From: Lysobacterales bacterium
GTDB lineage: Bacteria; Pseudomonadota; Gammaproteobacteria; Xanthomonadales; Rhodanobacteraceae
Assembly (NCBI GenBank): GCA_015655335.1
Contig: JAATFF010000100.1
Span: 1-36,748 of the forward strand
Direction of reading: 5' to 3'
Length of the DNA stretch: 36,748 nucleotides
The translations under genes and the position numbers were made by a program. This document shows positions 7,653 to 16,862 of this stretch, one piece after another. Positions within the stretch are counted from its first letter, which is position 1. Every line of letters starts with the position of its first letter. The notes under the pieces are model-generated. The model ran no database searches. It worked only from the letters and a program-made list of their open reading frames with translations, and was not told where the DNA came from.

Positions 7653-8015
7653 ATGAAAATGCTACTCGCCGCGACCGTGCTGATGGTCGCCCCCATCGCT
7701 GCCCATGCCGCCTGCGCGGCCACCGACTTTGCGATCCAGGACGTTAAGGTGAGCGCCACCGGCACCGGTATCTCCACCCGCCTTAGCGTGAAGGGCAAGC
7801 TTGTGAACAACTGCAGCGCCGCCGCCGCCGCCCAGGTTCGCGTTGACGCGAAGGACGGCACCGGCAACGTGCTCGCCACCAAGGTGGGTTGGCCCGCCGG
7901 CACCACCAATATCAGCCCCGGCCAGTCGGTCGATTTCGACCTGGGCCGCCTGCTTCATTACCAGTCGGACATGCAGACCTACTCGCTCAGCGTGGTCGAT
8001 GTACGCGCCTGGTAA
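7653..8015 (+). CDS. small secreted protein of unknown function
   Basis: This 120-residue protein starts with a signal peptide (MKMLLAATVLMVAPIAAHA) cleaved before ACAAT. The mature part looks like one small beta-sandwich domain: TRLSVKGKLVNNC, then VRVDAKDGTGNVLATKVGWPAG, then ISPGQSVDFDLGRLL. This order of a strand with 'G.v.N', a modified-residue strand and 'i.pGqs..F' recalls FxLYD-like domains of exported proteins. Two cysteines remain in the mature part and could form a disulfide. AAGGA lies ten bases before the ATG. It has its own terminator and a sigma-28-like promoter, so it may belong to the motility regulon. Function unknown. Confidence 0.8.
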   Translation: MKMLLAATVLMVAPIAAHAACAATDFAIQDVKVSATGTGISTRLSVKGKLVNNCSAAAAAQVRVDAKDGTGNVLATKVGWPAGTTNISPGQSVDFDLGRLLHYQSDMQTYSLSVVDVRAW

Positions 8016-8047
8016 ACACTTCTAGGTAAAGATGTGCGTGTGAACCT

Positions 8048-8080
8048 GCCGACGGCGTCTACCCGCCGTCGGCTTTTTTT
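8048..8080 (+). terminator. Rho-independent terminator of the small secreted protein gene
   Basis: GCCGACGGCG and CGCCGTCGGC form a perfect 10-bp stem with a 6-base loop, followed by seven T, 32 bases after the stop codon. Confidence 0.95.
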
Positions 8081-8301
8081 CGTCATGTCGCCTCTGTGCG
8101 ATGACTGACATCTGCGCTTTAAGACAAGAGAGTTAGCCGTTTTGGCGAGCTATTCGTTTGCCCACGCTAAAGCGCGCGTTTTAAGCGCATGGATTCGAAC
8201 CGGAATAGCTGCGAAATCACGTTCGGCTATTCGACGTGGAGTGCGTGTGCGGACACGTATCAACGCACGCGACTTACCGAGCTTTTTGCAGGCGCGATCG
8301 G

Positions 8302-8332
8302 CAAAAGCCAGCAGCGAGCGGCTCTCGCTGCT
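8302..8332 (-). terminator. probable terminator of the che operon
   Basis: On the minus strand AGCAGCGAG and CTCGCTGCT form a perfect 9-bp stem with a 5-base loop, followed by GGCTTTTG. It lies about 60 bases after the last gene of the operon (stop at 8395). Between it and the plus-strand terminator at 8080 I see no gene. Confidence 0.7.
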
Positions 8333-8394
8333 ATCCAGTGATGGATTTCTTGAGCAATGTTGTTATCAGGTCACGCGCAATCGCGCGGTGATCC

Positions 8395-8700
8395 TCAGTG
8401 CAGCGTAAACAGCTTGTCAAACCCCGCCACTCGCAACGTGCCGCGCAATGCATTGCTTGCATTGACAATGCGAATCTCGGAGCGATCGCCGCCGGCATGC
8501 TCGCGCAGCAGCAACAACATGCCCAATGCCGAGCTATCCATGCTGTCCACATCGCCCAGATCGATCACGTAACTGCGCGAAGGCTTGCGGTCACCCAGGC
8601 AAGCCTCGTGAAACTGGCGATGCACGCTGAAGTCGAAGTGGTTGTCGAATTGCAGTGTGACGCAATCCTGTTCGGTGTCGTGCTGGACATTGAGATTCAT
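8395..8700 (-). CDS. STAS-domain anti-sigma-factor-antagonist-like protein (last gene of che operon)
   Basis: This single STAS domain has 101 residues. Strands and helices are recognisable, and the key loop DSMDSSALGMLLLL (residues 52-65) matches the SpoIIAA-type DSSGLG motif. The conserved serine (Ser57), which in that family is phosphorylated by a partner kinase, is present. The ATG at 8700 has AAGGAGTG at proper distance; a GTG at 8709 is too close to that site. It follows the receptor gene by 12 bases and closes the che operon. Such proteins usually work by partner switching with a kinase/phosphatase pair; no such pair is in this window. It may tie chemotaxis to a sigma-factor or c-di-GMP switch (inference). 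Confidence 0.85.
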   Translation of the reverse strand: MNLNVQHDTEQDCVTLQFDNHFDFSVHRQFHEACLGDRKPSRSYVIDLGDVDSMDSSALGMLLLLREHAGGDRSEIRIVNASNALRGTLRVAGFDKLFTLH

Positions 8701-8712
8701 GGCAATCACTCC

Positions 8713-9897
8713 TTAGAACAATTCAATCTCGCCCGCATCCATCGTGTTCTGCAGCGCAGGTCCACGTGAACGGATACGTGCTTTTTCGCGCTGCATCGCG
8801 AGCCGCTCGCGCACGCGCTCAGAATGTTGCCGCAATACCTGCGCATCGACCGTCTCGCACGCCAGCGTTTCGATATCGCGCGTGGTTTCGGCGGCGATGC
8901 CCTGCAGTTCGACCAAGCGCGTGCGTGTCTGGTTGAGCAGCTGACTGAGAATGTCTTCGAATTGCAGCGAGCGAATCGTGGTGGATACGTCGGTACCGAG
9001 ACCGCGATTGATCTCCACGACTTGATCGGCAACCGCGCTGGCACGCGCGTCGCTTTCGGTCACGTGCGCCATCATCGCGTCGATACCGCCCTTGGCGGAC
9101 AGGGCTACGTTGAGATCTTGCGAAGCCAATTCGCCGACCAGGCCGCGCACTTGTTCCATGGCGATACGCGCACGCTCGACGTGGCTGCCGATCTGCTCGT
9201 TGAATTGATTGGAATGACTGGCCAGATTGCGAATCTCGCCCGCGACGACCGCAAAGCCACGCCCCGCTTCGCCGGCGCGCGCCGCCTCGATAGCCGCGTT
9301 GAGCGCCAGCAGATTGGTTTCCTCGGCGATCGTGTTGACGTTCTTGAGCAGCGCGAATACCGCGTCCATTTCTTTCGACATGCCGTCGATGCGATAGACG
9401 ATGCGCAGGCTTTCGCGCGACAACTGCACAATCAGGCCCACGAAGTGTTCCAGCAGATCTCCCGTGCGCGCAGCGAAGTCCTGCACCGATACGCCCCCGT
9501 TCTGCACGTCGATAATTTGTTTGAGCAACGACTGTTGCATGCCCGTCTTGTGCGACAGGCCGTCGAAGCCGCCGCCCAGTTCGGATACCGCATCGCGTAG
9601 CAAATCGAGTGCTTGATGCAGCTCGCGCGAGGCATGTCCGAGTTCGTCGACCAGCGCACCGCGCACATCTTCCAGCGCTTCGCGCACCGGTGCGTTATCG
9701 GAACCGATGGATGTCTCCACCACGATGGCCGGCGCGGCAAGGCGCCGGCACTCGAAGATCCAGACAGCGCAGAGCACGGTCACCAGCACAGGCGCCATCC
9801 ACACTGGATTCCAGATGAGACATAGCAGAAGTGCCACGAGACTTGCGCCGATGCCGATGATCGGGCGCGGAGCGGAGGGTAGTGTGATAGCGGACAT
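8713..9897 (-). CDS. methyl-accepting chemotaxis-like receptor without an ectodomain
   Basis: This 394-residue receptor has two close hydrophobic segments (about 13-29 and 32-49) that leave no periplasmic sensor between them. A coiled-coil cytoplasmic part follows, carrying the hairpin-tip signature [39 protein letters not shown]. It must therefore sense from the membrane or cytoplasm. No HAMP domain is evident. The C-terminus reads GEIELF, nearly the same as the CheD tail (GEVELF) encoded in this operon, and unlike the xWxxF tails of the other two receptors. The start at 9897 avoids overlap with cheB; a longer frame to 9942 would overlap it. It lies 16 bases after cheB and 12 bases before the STAS gene. 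Confidence 0.88.
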   Translation of the reverse strand: MSAITLPSAPRPIIGIGASLVALLLCLIWNPVWMAPVLVTVLCAVWIFECRRLAAPAIVVETSIGSDNAPVREALEDVRGALVDELGHASRELHQALDLLRDAVSELGGGFDGLSHKTGMQQSLLKQIIDVQNGGVSVQDFAARTGDLLEHFVGLIVQLSRESLRIVYRIDGMSKEMDAVFALLKNVNTIAEETNLLALNAAIEAARAGEAGRGFAVVAGEIRNLASHSNQFNEQIGSHVERARIAMEQVRGLVGELASQDLNVALSAKGGIDAMMAHVTESDARASAVADQVVEINRGLGTDVSTTIRSLQFEDILSQLLNQTRTRLVELQGIAAETTRDIETLACETVDAQVLRQHSERVRERLAMQREKARIRSRGPALQNTMDAGEIELF

Positions 9898-9913
9898 AAG
9901 ATGTTCCGATACG

Positions 9914-11011
9914 TCAGGAAGCGGCGCGACGCGCGCCGGCAATGGGTTGTTGCGCCAGCACCAACAGGCGCGCGGCGATCTTTTCGAGCGGCATCTTTTC
10001 GTCGGCAGCGCCCAGTTTCCACGCGGCGCCGGGCATGCCCCATACCACCGAGCTGGCCTCGTCCTGCACTAGCGTGGGCGCACCGCTCTCGCGCAGCTCC
10101 AGCAAGCCACGGGCACCGTCGTCGCCCATGCCCGTCAACAGCACACCGATCGCCGCGGAACCGACGCTCGCAGCCGTCGAACGGAATAGCACATCGACAC
10201 TGGGCTTATGACGATTGACTTGCGGACCGTCGTGCAAGCGGCACACATGTTTGGCGCCATCCCACATCACCAGCAGATGCTCGCCACCCGGTGCGATGTA
10301 TGCGTGGCCGGGCTGAATCGGTTGGCCATCGCGCGCTTCGCACACACGCATGGCCGAACAGTTATTCATGCGCGTAGCGAAGGGGCCGCTGAACGCTGCG
10401 GGGATATGTTGGGTAATCACGATCGCCGGCGCGTCGGGCGGCATCGCTTCGAGCAGTACACGGATGGCTTCAGTACCGCCCGTCGACGCACCGACTGCAA
10501 TAATGCGGCTGCTTCCGCGCGTACCGGGCGACTGCGAACGCGGCAGCACCGCATCGGCGGAAAGCCGTGGCGGCACATCCAGCTTCTGCACGGTCGTGTA
10601 GGAGCGCGGACGAGTGAGCGCAGCCAGTTTTACCTTGGCGCAGATTTCCTGCGCGGCATCGGCAAAACTGCTGGCGAGATCGCTGGCCGGCTTGGTGAAG
10701 AAATCCACCGCGCCGATTTCCAACGCACGCAATGTCACTTCGGCGCCGCGCTCCGTCAACGACGACACCATCACCACCGGCATTGGACGCAAGCGCATCA
10801 GGTTTTCAAGAAAGGTCAAGCCATCCATGCGCGGCATTTCAACGTCGAGCGTGAGCACGTCCGGATTGAGCTGCTTGATTTTGTCGCGCGCAATCAACGG
10901 ATCGGCGGCGACGCCGACGACCTCGATGCCCGGATCGGAATCGAGCATGGTCGACAACAATTTCCGCACCAGAGCGGAATCGTCGACTACCAGGACGCGA
11001 ACTTTTGACAT
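9914..11011 (-). CDS. cheB: CheB protein-glutamate methylesterase/glutamine deamidase
   Basis: This 365-residue CheB resets receptor adaptation by removing methyl groups from glutamates, and deamidates glutamines. It has an N-terminal receiver domain with acidic residues Asp10/Asp11, phosphoacceptor Asp56 ([11 protein letters not shown]) and Lys107 (TKP). A linker of about 50 residues leads to the esterase domain with the catalytic triad Ser176 (GASTGGTEA), His202 (ITQHIP) and Asp298 (GMGDDGA). Length and order are standard. The ATG at 11011 has an AGG-containing upstream sequence. A 166-base gap separates it from cheD upstream; no separate promoter or terminator was recognised there. Phosphorylation by CheA is expected. 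Confidence 0.97.
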   Translation of the reverse strand: MSKVRVLVVDDSALVRKLLSTMLDSDPGIEVVGVAADPLIARDKIKQLNPDVLTLDVEMPRMDGLTFLENLMRLRPMPVVMVSSLTERGAEVTLRALEIGAVDFFTKPASDLASSFADAAQEICAKVKLAALTRPRSYTTVQKLDVPPRLSADAVLPRSQSPGTRGSSRIIAVGASTGGTEAIRVLLEAMPPDAPAIVITQHIPAAFSGPFATRMNNCSAMRVCEARDGQPIQPGHAYIAPGGEHLLVMWDGAKHVCRLHDGPQVNRHKPSVDVLFRSTAASVGSAAIGVLLTGMGDDGARGLLELRESGAPTLVQDEASSVVWGMPGAAWKLGAADEKMPLEKIAARLLVLAQQPIAGARRAAS

Positions 11012-11177
11012 GATGGCCTAACCTTTCCCAGTAAATGCCGACAGAAGGCTCCTGCCCTTTGTCGACGCGCCGGTCCCGATCGAGATCCGAACCGGCTCCG
11101 CCAGAATCGAACGTCACTGCGCTCGATTCGCAACAGGCCATCCTGGCCCGCGAGAAATGCAACCTTTCTGACCGGAG

Positions 11178-11834
11178 CTAGAAAAGCTCCACCTCTCCCT
11201 TTATCGGATCATTCGCCAAACGCTTGAGGTAACGCTGTTCATTGGCCGCCAGTTCCGTGTCGCGCGACGTGCGCAATTGCCGCACCCGTACTCGTCCACT
11301 AGCCGGAAAAAACTGCAGCTGACGCGGATAGATATCGCCGACATCGGCAGCAAGAAGCGGTAGCCCTTCCGTTTCCAGATAGCGTTTTACGAAGGCGATG
11401 TTGCGCTGCCCCACGTCCGTCATCTGCGCCAGCACGCGGCCGCCGCCGAAGATCTTCACCGTGAGCGCTTCGCGCCGGCCACCCGCCTTCAGAATGGTGT
11501 TGATCAACTGCTCCATCGCATCGCTGCCGTAACGCGCTGCGCGCCCTACGGCGGAAGACCAGTCATTGCGCTCGGAACTCATCGGTTCGGGCAGCATGAA
11601 ATGGTTCATGCCGCCAATGCGCCGTTCGCCGTCGCGGATGCACGCCGATACACACGAACCCAGCACGGTGGAAACCATTTCCTCCTGCCCGCTGACATAG
11701 AACTCGCCGGGCAGCACTTTCACGGTCATGCAACCATGCGTGGGATCCCAGAAACGGCGCATATGTTCGAAGCCAGGCAACACGGCTGCCTGGGCATTGG
11801 GAGCGATGGCCACTCCCGCCATAGGCGCCGTCAT
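11178..11834 (-). CDS. cheD: CheD chemoreceptor glutamine deamidase
   Basis: This 218-residue CheD hydrolyses specific receptor glutamines to glutamate. The family signature LGSCVSACIRDGERRIGGMNHFMLP shows the catalytic Cys and His, and KIFGGGRVLAQMTDVGQRNIAFVKRYL is the conserved second half. It is longer than short CheD proteins, having an N-terminal extension of about 30 residues and a C-terminal tail ending GEVELF. The start is set at 11834 because its ATG overlaps the cheR stop (ATGA), a sign of translational coupling; a GTG at 11843 is the alternative. The tail motif nearly matches that of the short receptor downstream. Confidence 0.95.
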   Translation of the reverse strand: MTAPMAGVAIAPNAQAAVLPGFEHMRRFWDPTHGCMTVKVLPGEFYVSGQEEMVSTVLGSCVSACIRDGERRIGGMNHFMLPEPMSSERNDWSSAVGRAARYGSDAMEQLINTILKAGGRREALTVKIFGGGRVLAQMTDVGQRNIAFVKRYLETEGLPLLAADVGDIYPRQLQFFPASGRVRVRQLRTSRDTELAANEQRYLKRLANDPIKGEVELF

Positions 11835-12712
11835 GGCACGCACTTCCGATAAACGGTGCGTCCCACCAATTCGAACGAGTCGCTAAGGCCGTACATCGAT
11901 TCGGAATGACCAAGGAACAGATAACCTCCCTGCTCCAACAAACCGGCATAACGGTCGAACAAGCGCTGCTTGGTCGGCTTGTCGAAATAGATCACGACGT
12001 TGCGGCAAAAAATGGCGTCGAACGGACCGCGCATCGGCCACTCGTGCAACAGGTTGAGCGGCTGGATGGTCACCAGCTCGCGCAGTCGCGGATGCACGCA
12101 GGCCAAACCTTCATAGCTCCCTTCGCCGCGCAGGAACCAGCGATTGCGCCGCGCTTCGCTGATGCCGCTCATCCGCTCCAGCGAATACGTGCCGGCACGC
12201 GCCGCTTCCAGCGCCTGCGGCGATAAATCGGTAGCCAGGATGCGCGCATCGACCTTACTGCCCGTGCGTTCAAGGGCTTCAGCCAACACCATCGCCAGCG
12301 CATACGGTTCTTCGCCGGTAGAGCAACCGGCCGACCAAATGCGCAGACGACCGCCGTTGCGTTTGGCTTCCAGCCAACGCGGCAACAACTCGTCGATCAG
12401 CAGGTCGTAGTGATGCATCTCGCGAAAGAATGCGGTGACGTTGGTGCTGATCGCGCTGGCAAGCTCGCCCAGTTCGCTATCCGGATTGGTGCGCAGAAGA
12501 TCGACATACGCATCGAAGCCGTCCAAACCGAGTGCACGCAGGCGGCGCAACAAGCGACCTTGCACCAGCTGTCGCTTGTGTTCGCCGAGTACGATGCCGC
12601 ACTGCTTGTAGACGAAATCACTCAGGAACTTGAACTCGGTATCGCCCAGCGACCATCCACCGGCGCTGGCGACCGCGCCACGCGAATCGTCGATCATGAT
12701 GCGCGCGGCCAT
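11831..12712 (-). CDS. cheR: CheR chemoreceptor methyltransferase
   Basis: This 293-residue CheR methylates glutamates of chemoreceptors with S-adenosylmethionine. The N-terminal helical domain includes TNVTAFFRE. The Rossmann domain has the SAM loop IWSAGCSTGEEPYALAM and the downstream strand FDAIFCRNVVIYFD, both hallmarks of the family. The ATG at 12712 follows the receptor gene by four bases. A later ATG at codon 6 is possible. The overlap with cheD suggests coupled synthesis of the two modification enzymes. The two long receptors of this operon end in xWxxF tails that could tether it. Confidence 0.97.
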   Translation of the reverse strand: MAARIMIDDSRGAVASAGGWSLGDTEFKFLSDFVYKQCGIVLGEHKRQLVQGRLLRRLRALGLDGFDAYVDLLRTNPDSELGELASAISTNVTAFFREMHHYDLLIDELLPRWLEAKRNGGRLRIWSAGCSTGEEPYALAMVLAEALERTGSKVDARILATDLSPQALEAARAGTYSLERMSGISEARRNRWFLRGEGSYEGLACVHPRLRELVTIQPLNLLHEWPMRGPFDAIFCRNVVIYFDKPTKQRLFDRYAGLLEQGGYLFLGHSESMYGLSDSFELVGRTVYRKCVP

Positions 12713-12716
12713 ACGA

Positions 12717-14438
12717 TCAGAACTCCTTCCAGGCGCCGGCGTCGGCCGTTTCTACCGCACGCGGCGCGGCCTTCGGCACACTGCTCTTACGTACCGCAGC
12801 AAACACGGCCTCCGCTTCGGCGACGACGGTATCGCCCGCTTTTGCCTTGATCGCGGACCGCTCCTTCGTCGCGCCAGTGATCTGGAAGAATCCAACCTGA
12901 TTGGTAAGCTCGTTGGCCTGCTCATGCATCGCACGCGCGGCGGCGGATGCTTCTTCCACCAGCGCTGCGTTCTGCTGAGTCATCTCATCCATCTGCGAAA
13001 CGGCGTTGTTGACCTGATCGATACCGGCCGACTGTTCCTGACTGGCCGCTGCGATTTCCGCCACGATGTCGGTGACTTTCTTGACGCTATCGACGATATC
13101 CGAGAGTGCCTTGCCGGACTGATCAACAAGCTCCGTGCCGGCACGCACCTTGTCGGCGCTGTCGTTGATCAGCAGCTTGATCTCTTTGGCCGCACCGGCA
13201 CTGCGCTGCGCCAGGTTGCGCACTTCCGTGGCGACCACGGCGAAGCCGCGACCCTGCTCACCGGCACGTGCCGCTTCCACAGCCGCATTGAGCGCCAGCA
13301 AGTTGGTCTGGAAAGCGATCTCGTCGATCAGGCTGACGATGTCGGAAATCTTGCGGCTGGACGAGTTGATCTCGCGCATGGCGGTGACTGCCTGCGACGC
13401 CACCTCGCCACCGCGCTCGGCCTGTTCGCGTGCACCGCGCGCCAGCTGATTGGCGTGGCTGGCGTTCTCGGCGTTCTGTTTCACGGTGGAGGTCATTTCC
13501 TCCATCGACGAGGCGGTTTCTTCCAGGCTCGATGCCTGTTCCTGCGTGCGCTGGCTCAGGTCGTCGTTGCCGCGCGCAATCTGCTGCGCAGCCGTACTCA
13601 CCGCGTCGGAACCCTGGCGAACTTCGCCCACGATTTCCACCAGGCGCTGATCCATCGTGCGTAGAGCGCCGAGCAGGTTCGCCAGTTCGTCGCTGCCTTT
13701 TACTTCGATGTCATGTCCCAGTTTGCCGCCAGCAATTTCATTGGCGACTTTCATCGCGTAGCTCAGGGCGTGGGAGATCGAGCGGATCAGCAACGTGGAG
13801 CGCAGCAATGCGAACAACAGGCCGATGATCAGAACCGCTACGGTAATCATCCGGATGCGCTGATAGCTCTTGAGCTGATCCTGGAAGATCTGCTCGGACT
13901 CTGCACGCTGCGCTTCGACCAGCTTGGACAGCGCGTCCTGCCGTTGCATCAGCAACGGACGCAGCTCCATCTCCACCAGATCCGGCGCGGAGGTATCGGC
14001 TTGCTTGAGGGCATCCGTTACGTCTCCACGTGCTTGATCGTAATCCTTGTCGGTGGATTGATAGTTCTTGTACGCCGCGGCGACGGTGGGGCTCATCGCC
14101 AGCGCCGAGAAGCGCTTCTTGTTGTCGTTCAAATCAGTCTGGTAGCGATCCGATTCCGCCAGCTTCTGCTTGACCTGATCCGCTTTGCCGACCAAGTTAG
14201 CCGCCTCGCTGAGCGTCAGGAATGACTTGAGCGAATCAGAGCGGACGTTGCCGATGTACTGGCTGGGCACCAGCTCCATCTCATAGATGTGCTGCGTGCC
14301 GTCATTCTGCCGAGCCATCGAACCCAAACCGATCACGGCGCCGCCGATCAGCATGATGCCGAGCGTGGAAATCAGCATGACCAGGCGTGCGCGGATGGAG
14401 AGCGACGGAAACTTAAATTTCGAAAAGCGGATTTTCAT
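12717..14438 (-). CDS. methyl-accepting chemotaxis protein with helical periplasmic sensor
   Basis: This is a full-length receptor of 573 residues. TM1 lies at about 15-38, followed by a roughly 155-residue periplasmic helical region (four-helix-bundle type, [16 protein letters not shown] and so on). TM2 (about 195-213) leads into HAMP ([25 protein letters not shown]) and a Tsr-like signalling domain with the tip [40 protein letters not shown]. Methylation-helix sequences such as [21 protein letters not shown] are present. It ends AWKEF, a match to the xWxxF pentapeptide that docks CheR and CheB. The gap to cheW upstream is 11 bases. The ligand cannot be told. Confidence 0.95.
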   Translation of the reverse strand: MKIRFSKFKFPSLSIRARLVMLISTLGIMLIGGAVIGLGSMARQNDGTQHIYEMELVPSQYIGNVRSDSLKSFLTLSEAANLVGKADQVKQKLAESDRYQTDLNDNKKRFSALAMSPTVAAAYKNYQSTDKDYDQARGDVTDALKQADTSAPDLVEMELRPLLMQRQDALSKLVEAQRAESEQIFQDQLKSYQRIRMITVAVLIIGLLFALLRSTLLIRSISHALSYAMKVANEIAGGKLGHDIEVKGSDELANLLGALRTMDQRLVEIVGEVRQGSDAVSTAAQQIARGNDDLSQRTQEQASSLEETASSMEEMTSTVKQNAENASHANQLARGAREQAERGGEVASQAVTAMREINSSSRKISDIVSLIDEIAFQTNLLALNAAVEAARAGEQGRGFAVVATEVRNLAQRSAGAAKEIKLLINDSADKVRAGTELVDQSGKALSDIVDSVKKVTDIVAEIAAASQEQSAGIDQVNNAVSQMDEMTQQNAALVEEASAAARAMHEQANELTNQVGFFQITGATKERSAIKAKAGDTVVAEAEAVFAAVRKSSVPKAAPRAVETADAGAWKEF

Positions 14439-14449
14439 CTTGGATTCCT

Positions 14450-14956
14450 TCAGGCCACGGCTTTCACATCGTTCGCCGCGTTCAATGCGGCCTCCAGCAT
14501 CTGCGCATCCTGCGGTTGCAGCAGCTTGTCTGCATCGAGCAGCAACACCATGCGGTCGCCGATCGAGGTCAATCCCTTCAGATATTCGGTATCGACGGTC
14601 GTACCCATGTCGGGCACCGGACGCAGCGCATCGCTGGCTACGTCGATCACGTCCGACACGGCATCCACCACCACGCCGAACTGACGGCCGTTCACGGTAA
14701 TGATCACGGTGACGGTGGTGGCGTCGTATGCCTCGCGACTCAGGCCAAAGCGCAATCGCAGATCGATCACCGGCACGATCGCACCGCGCAGGTTGAGCAC
14801 CCCGAGCACGTAGTGCGGCGATTGCGGAATGCGCGTCACCGGAGTCCAGCCGCGGATCTCGCGCACGGCCAGGATGTCAACGCCGTATTCCTCATGCGCG
14901 AGGTTGACGGTGAGGTACTGCGACTGGAGCGCTTCGCTCCGGGCATGGTCGGACAT
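14450..14956 (-). CDS. cheW: CheW coupling protein (che operon)
   Basis: This 168-residue single CheW domain links receptors to CheA. Typical stretches are [24 protein letters not shown], then [22 protein letters not shown], then [12 protein letters not shown]. The ATG at 14956 is preceded by GAGGCGAAAC, a good ribosome site, and gives the normal length; a longer frame to 15076 overlaps the upstream receptor gene and is rejected. It sits between two receptor genes, as is common. Confidence 0.96.
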   Translation of the reverse strand: MSDHARSEALQSQYLTVNLAHEEYGVDILAVREIRGWTPVTRIPQSPHYVLGVLNLRGAIVPVIDLRLRFGLSREAYDATTVTVIITVNGRQFGVVVDAVSDVIDVASDALRPVPDMGTTVDTEYLKGLTSIGDRMVLLLDADKLLQPQDAQMLEAALNAANDVKAVA

Positions 14957-15050
14957 GTTTCGCCTCGTCGTTGGAGCGCCACACAGCGCTCCCGTTCGAA
15001 AGATGGATCGGCGGATCGGGGTAAAACTTGAGCAGCCAGAAGGGTGGAAA

Positions 15051-16739
15051 TCAGAACTCGGCCCACTCTCCAGCAACGGCTAGCGGTCGCATGGCGGCCT
15101 CCGGCAGCCGCACCGGCAAGACCGGTTTCGGGGCCGCCGCGCGGGCAGTTCCAGCCTTTCGCGCCGCCTCGTGCAGGCGGAAATAACCCATTTGCGCCTG
15201 CAGTAGATCGGCCTGTTCCTGCATGGCGCGCGCCGCGGCGGCCGCCTCTTCCACCAGGGCGGCGTTCTGCTGGGTCACCTCGTCCATTTGCGTGACCGCA
15301 CGGTTGACCTGTTCGATACCGCCCGACTGCTCCTGGCTGGCCGCGGCGATCTCGTTGACGATGTCGGCCACCTTTTTCACGCTGACGATGATCCCGGCCA
15401 GCGCCCGACCCGACTCATCTACCAGCTGCGATCCGGCCTGCACTTTCTCCGCACTGTCGCCAATCAGGGTTTTGATCTCTTTGGCGGCACGCGCACTGCG
15501 CTGGGCCAAATGGCGCACTTCGGCGGCGACCACCGCAAAACCGTGGCCCTGCTCGCCAGCGTGTGCGGCTTCGACGGCGGCGTTCAGCGCAAGCAAGTTG
15601 GTCTGGAAGGCGATTTCGTCAATCAGGCTAACGATGTCGGCAATCTGCCCGCTGGCTTGCGTGATCGCCCGCATGGCTGCGCTGGCGCGAGTGGCCACGT
15701 CGCCGCCGCGCTCCGCCTGGGTGCGCATGTCGGCGGCCAGTTGGCTGGCGTGATGGGCGTTGTCCGCGCTTTGCTTCACGGTGGATGTCATTTCTTCCAT
15801 CGAAGCAGCGGTTTCTTCCAGGCTGGATGCCTGTTCCTGGGTGCGATAGCTGAGATCGTCGTTGCCGCGGGCAATTTCTTGCGCCGCCGATGTCACGTTG
15901 TGCGCACCCTGCTGCACTTCGCCGACGATGTCGGTGAGCTTGTCGCGCATACGCTGCAACGCATCGAGCAAACTGCCCGGTGCTGGCGCGACCTGCGCAT
16001 CGGCTCGCGACAAATCACCGTTGGCAATGTGCGTGGCGATGGTCAAGGCAACCGCCGGCTCGCCGCCGATACTCAACCGGATACTGCGCATGGACTGCCA
16101 AACGACCAGGATCACCAGCAGACCCACCAGCGCGGCCCGCAACAGGCTTCCTTCCAGCATCTGACGGAATTGCGCGTCGATATCCACGAAATAAGCGCCG
16201 GCGGCGACGTGCAGATCCCACGGCTTGTACCAGGCGGTGTAGGTCATCTTCAGCTTGTCGCCCTTGCTGCCCGGCATCGGCCACATGTATTCGGTGACGC
16301 CGTGGCCATCGCGCTGATCGGCAGCGAGCATTTGCCGGTACATGTACGTTCCGGTCGAATCGGCCTCATCGCGAATACTCTTACCCACGCGCTTGGGCAT
16401 GATCGGATGCATGCGCATCACGAGCGCCGAATCGAACACATAGACATATCCCGTACCGTCGCCCCAGCGCATCGCGGATACAGCTGCCAGCGCGCGACGC
16501 TGTGCCTCCGCGTCGCTGAACTCGCCGCCTGCGGCACGACCTTGGTAGCTTTGCAACAGCGATATGGCCGTCGCCACGTCATCGCCCAAGGCTCGCTCGC
16601 GTGCCTGCATTTGCAGATTGCGGCTGTCGATCGCAGACATCACGGTCAACGCCATCAATCCGCTCACCACGATGGCGATGACCAGCCACACTCTTGCGGC
16701 GAGGCTCAAACGATCGAGAAACTTCAAGGGAGACTTCAT
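15051..16739 (-). CDS. methyl-accepting chemotaxis protein with single Cache sensor
   Basis: This receptor has 562 residues. TM1 lies at about 12-35 (ARVWLVIAIVVSGLMALTV). The periplasmic part is a single-Cache (sCache_2-like) domain with WGDGTGYVYVFDSALVMRMHP and YTAWYKPWDLHVAAGAYFVD, a layout often used for small organic acids. TM2 (about 190-208) leads into a signalling domain with [40 protein letters not shown]. The tip carries two Arg-to-His changes against its neighbour. It ends EWAEF, an xWxxF docking pentapeptide. The ATG at 16739 has GAAGG nine bases upstream; an ATG at 16757 lacks a ribosome site. It follows cheA by about 120 bases. Confidence 0.93.
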   Translation of the reverse strand: MKSPLKFLDRLSLAARVWLVIAIVVSGLMALTVMSAIDSRNLQMQARERALGDDVATAISLLQSYQGRAAGGEFSDAEAQRRALAAVSAMRWGDGTGYVYVFDSALVMRMHPIMPKRVGKSIRDEADSTGTYMYRQMLAADQRDGHGVTEYMWPMPGSKGDKLKMTYTAWYKPWDLHVAAGAYFVDIDAQFRQMLEGSLLRAALVGLLVILVVWQSMRSIRLSIGGEPAVALTIATHIANGDLSRADAQVAPAPGSLLDALQRMRDKLTDIVGEVQQGAHNVTSAAQEIARGNDDLSYRTQEQASSLEETAASMEEMTSTVKQSADNAHHASQLAADMRTQAERGGDVATRASAAMRAITQASGQIADIVSLIDEIAFQTNLLALNAAVEAAHAGEQGHGFAVVAAEVRHLAQRSARAAKEIKTLIGDSAEKVQAGSQLVDESGRALAGIIVSVKKVADIVNEIAAASQEQSGGIEQVNRAVTQMDEVTQQNAALVEEAAAAARAMQEQADLLQAQMGYFRLHEAARKAGTARAAAPKPVLPVRLPEAAMRPLAVAGEWAEF

Positions 16740-16862
16740 AACGGCAACCTTCGACATGACGGTGGAGGACAGGCGTGCGAACCCGCGCACCAGCTCCTCC
16801 GGCGCGGTCGATGTGCGGCATCTGAAACCGGCGGCCTTCCCGCACCGCCGCAACCTGCGGCG

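Noticed and set aside
8142..8408. An 88-codon plus-strand frame between the small secreted protein and the che operon
   Set aside because: Starts at TTG without ribosome site, is rich in Arg/Ser/Ala, crosses the che operon terminator hairpin and runs into the end of the STAS gene.
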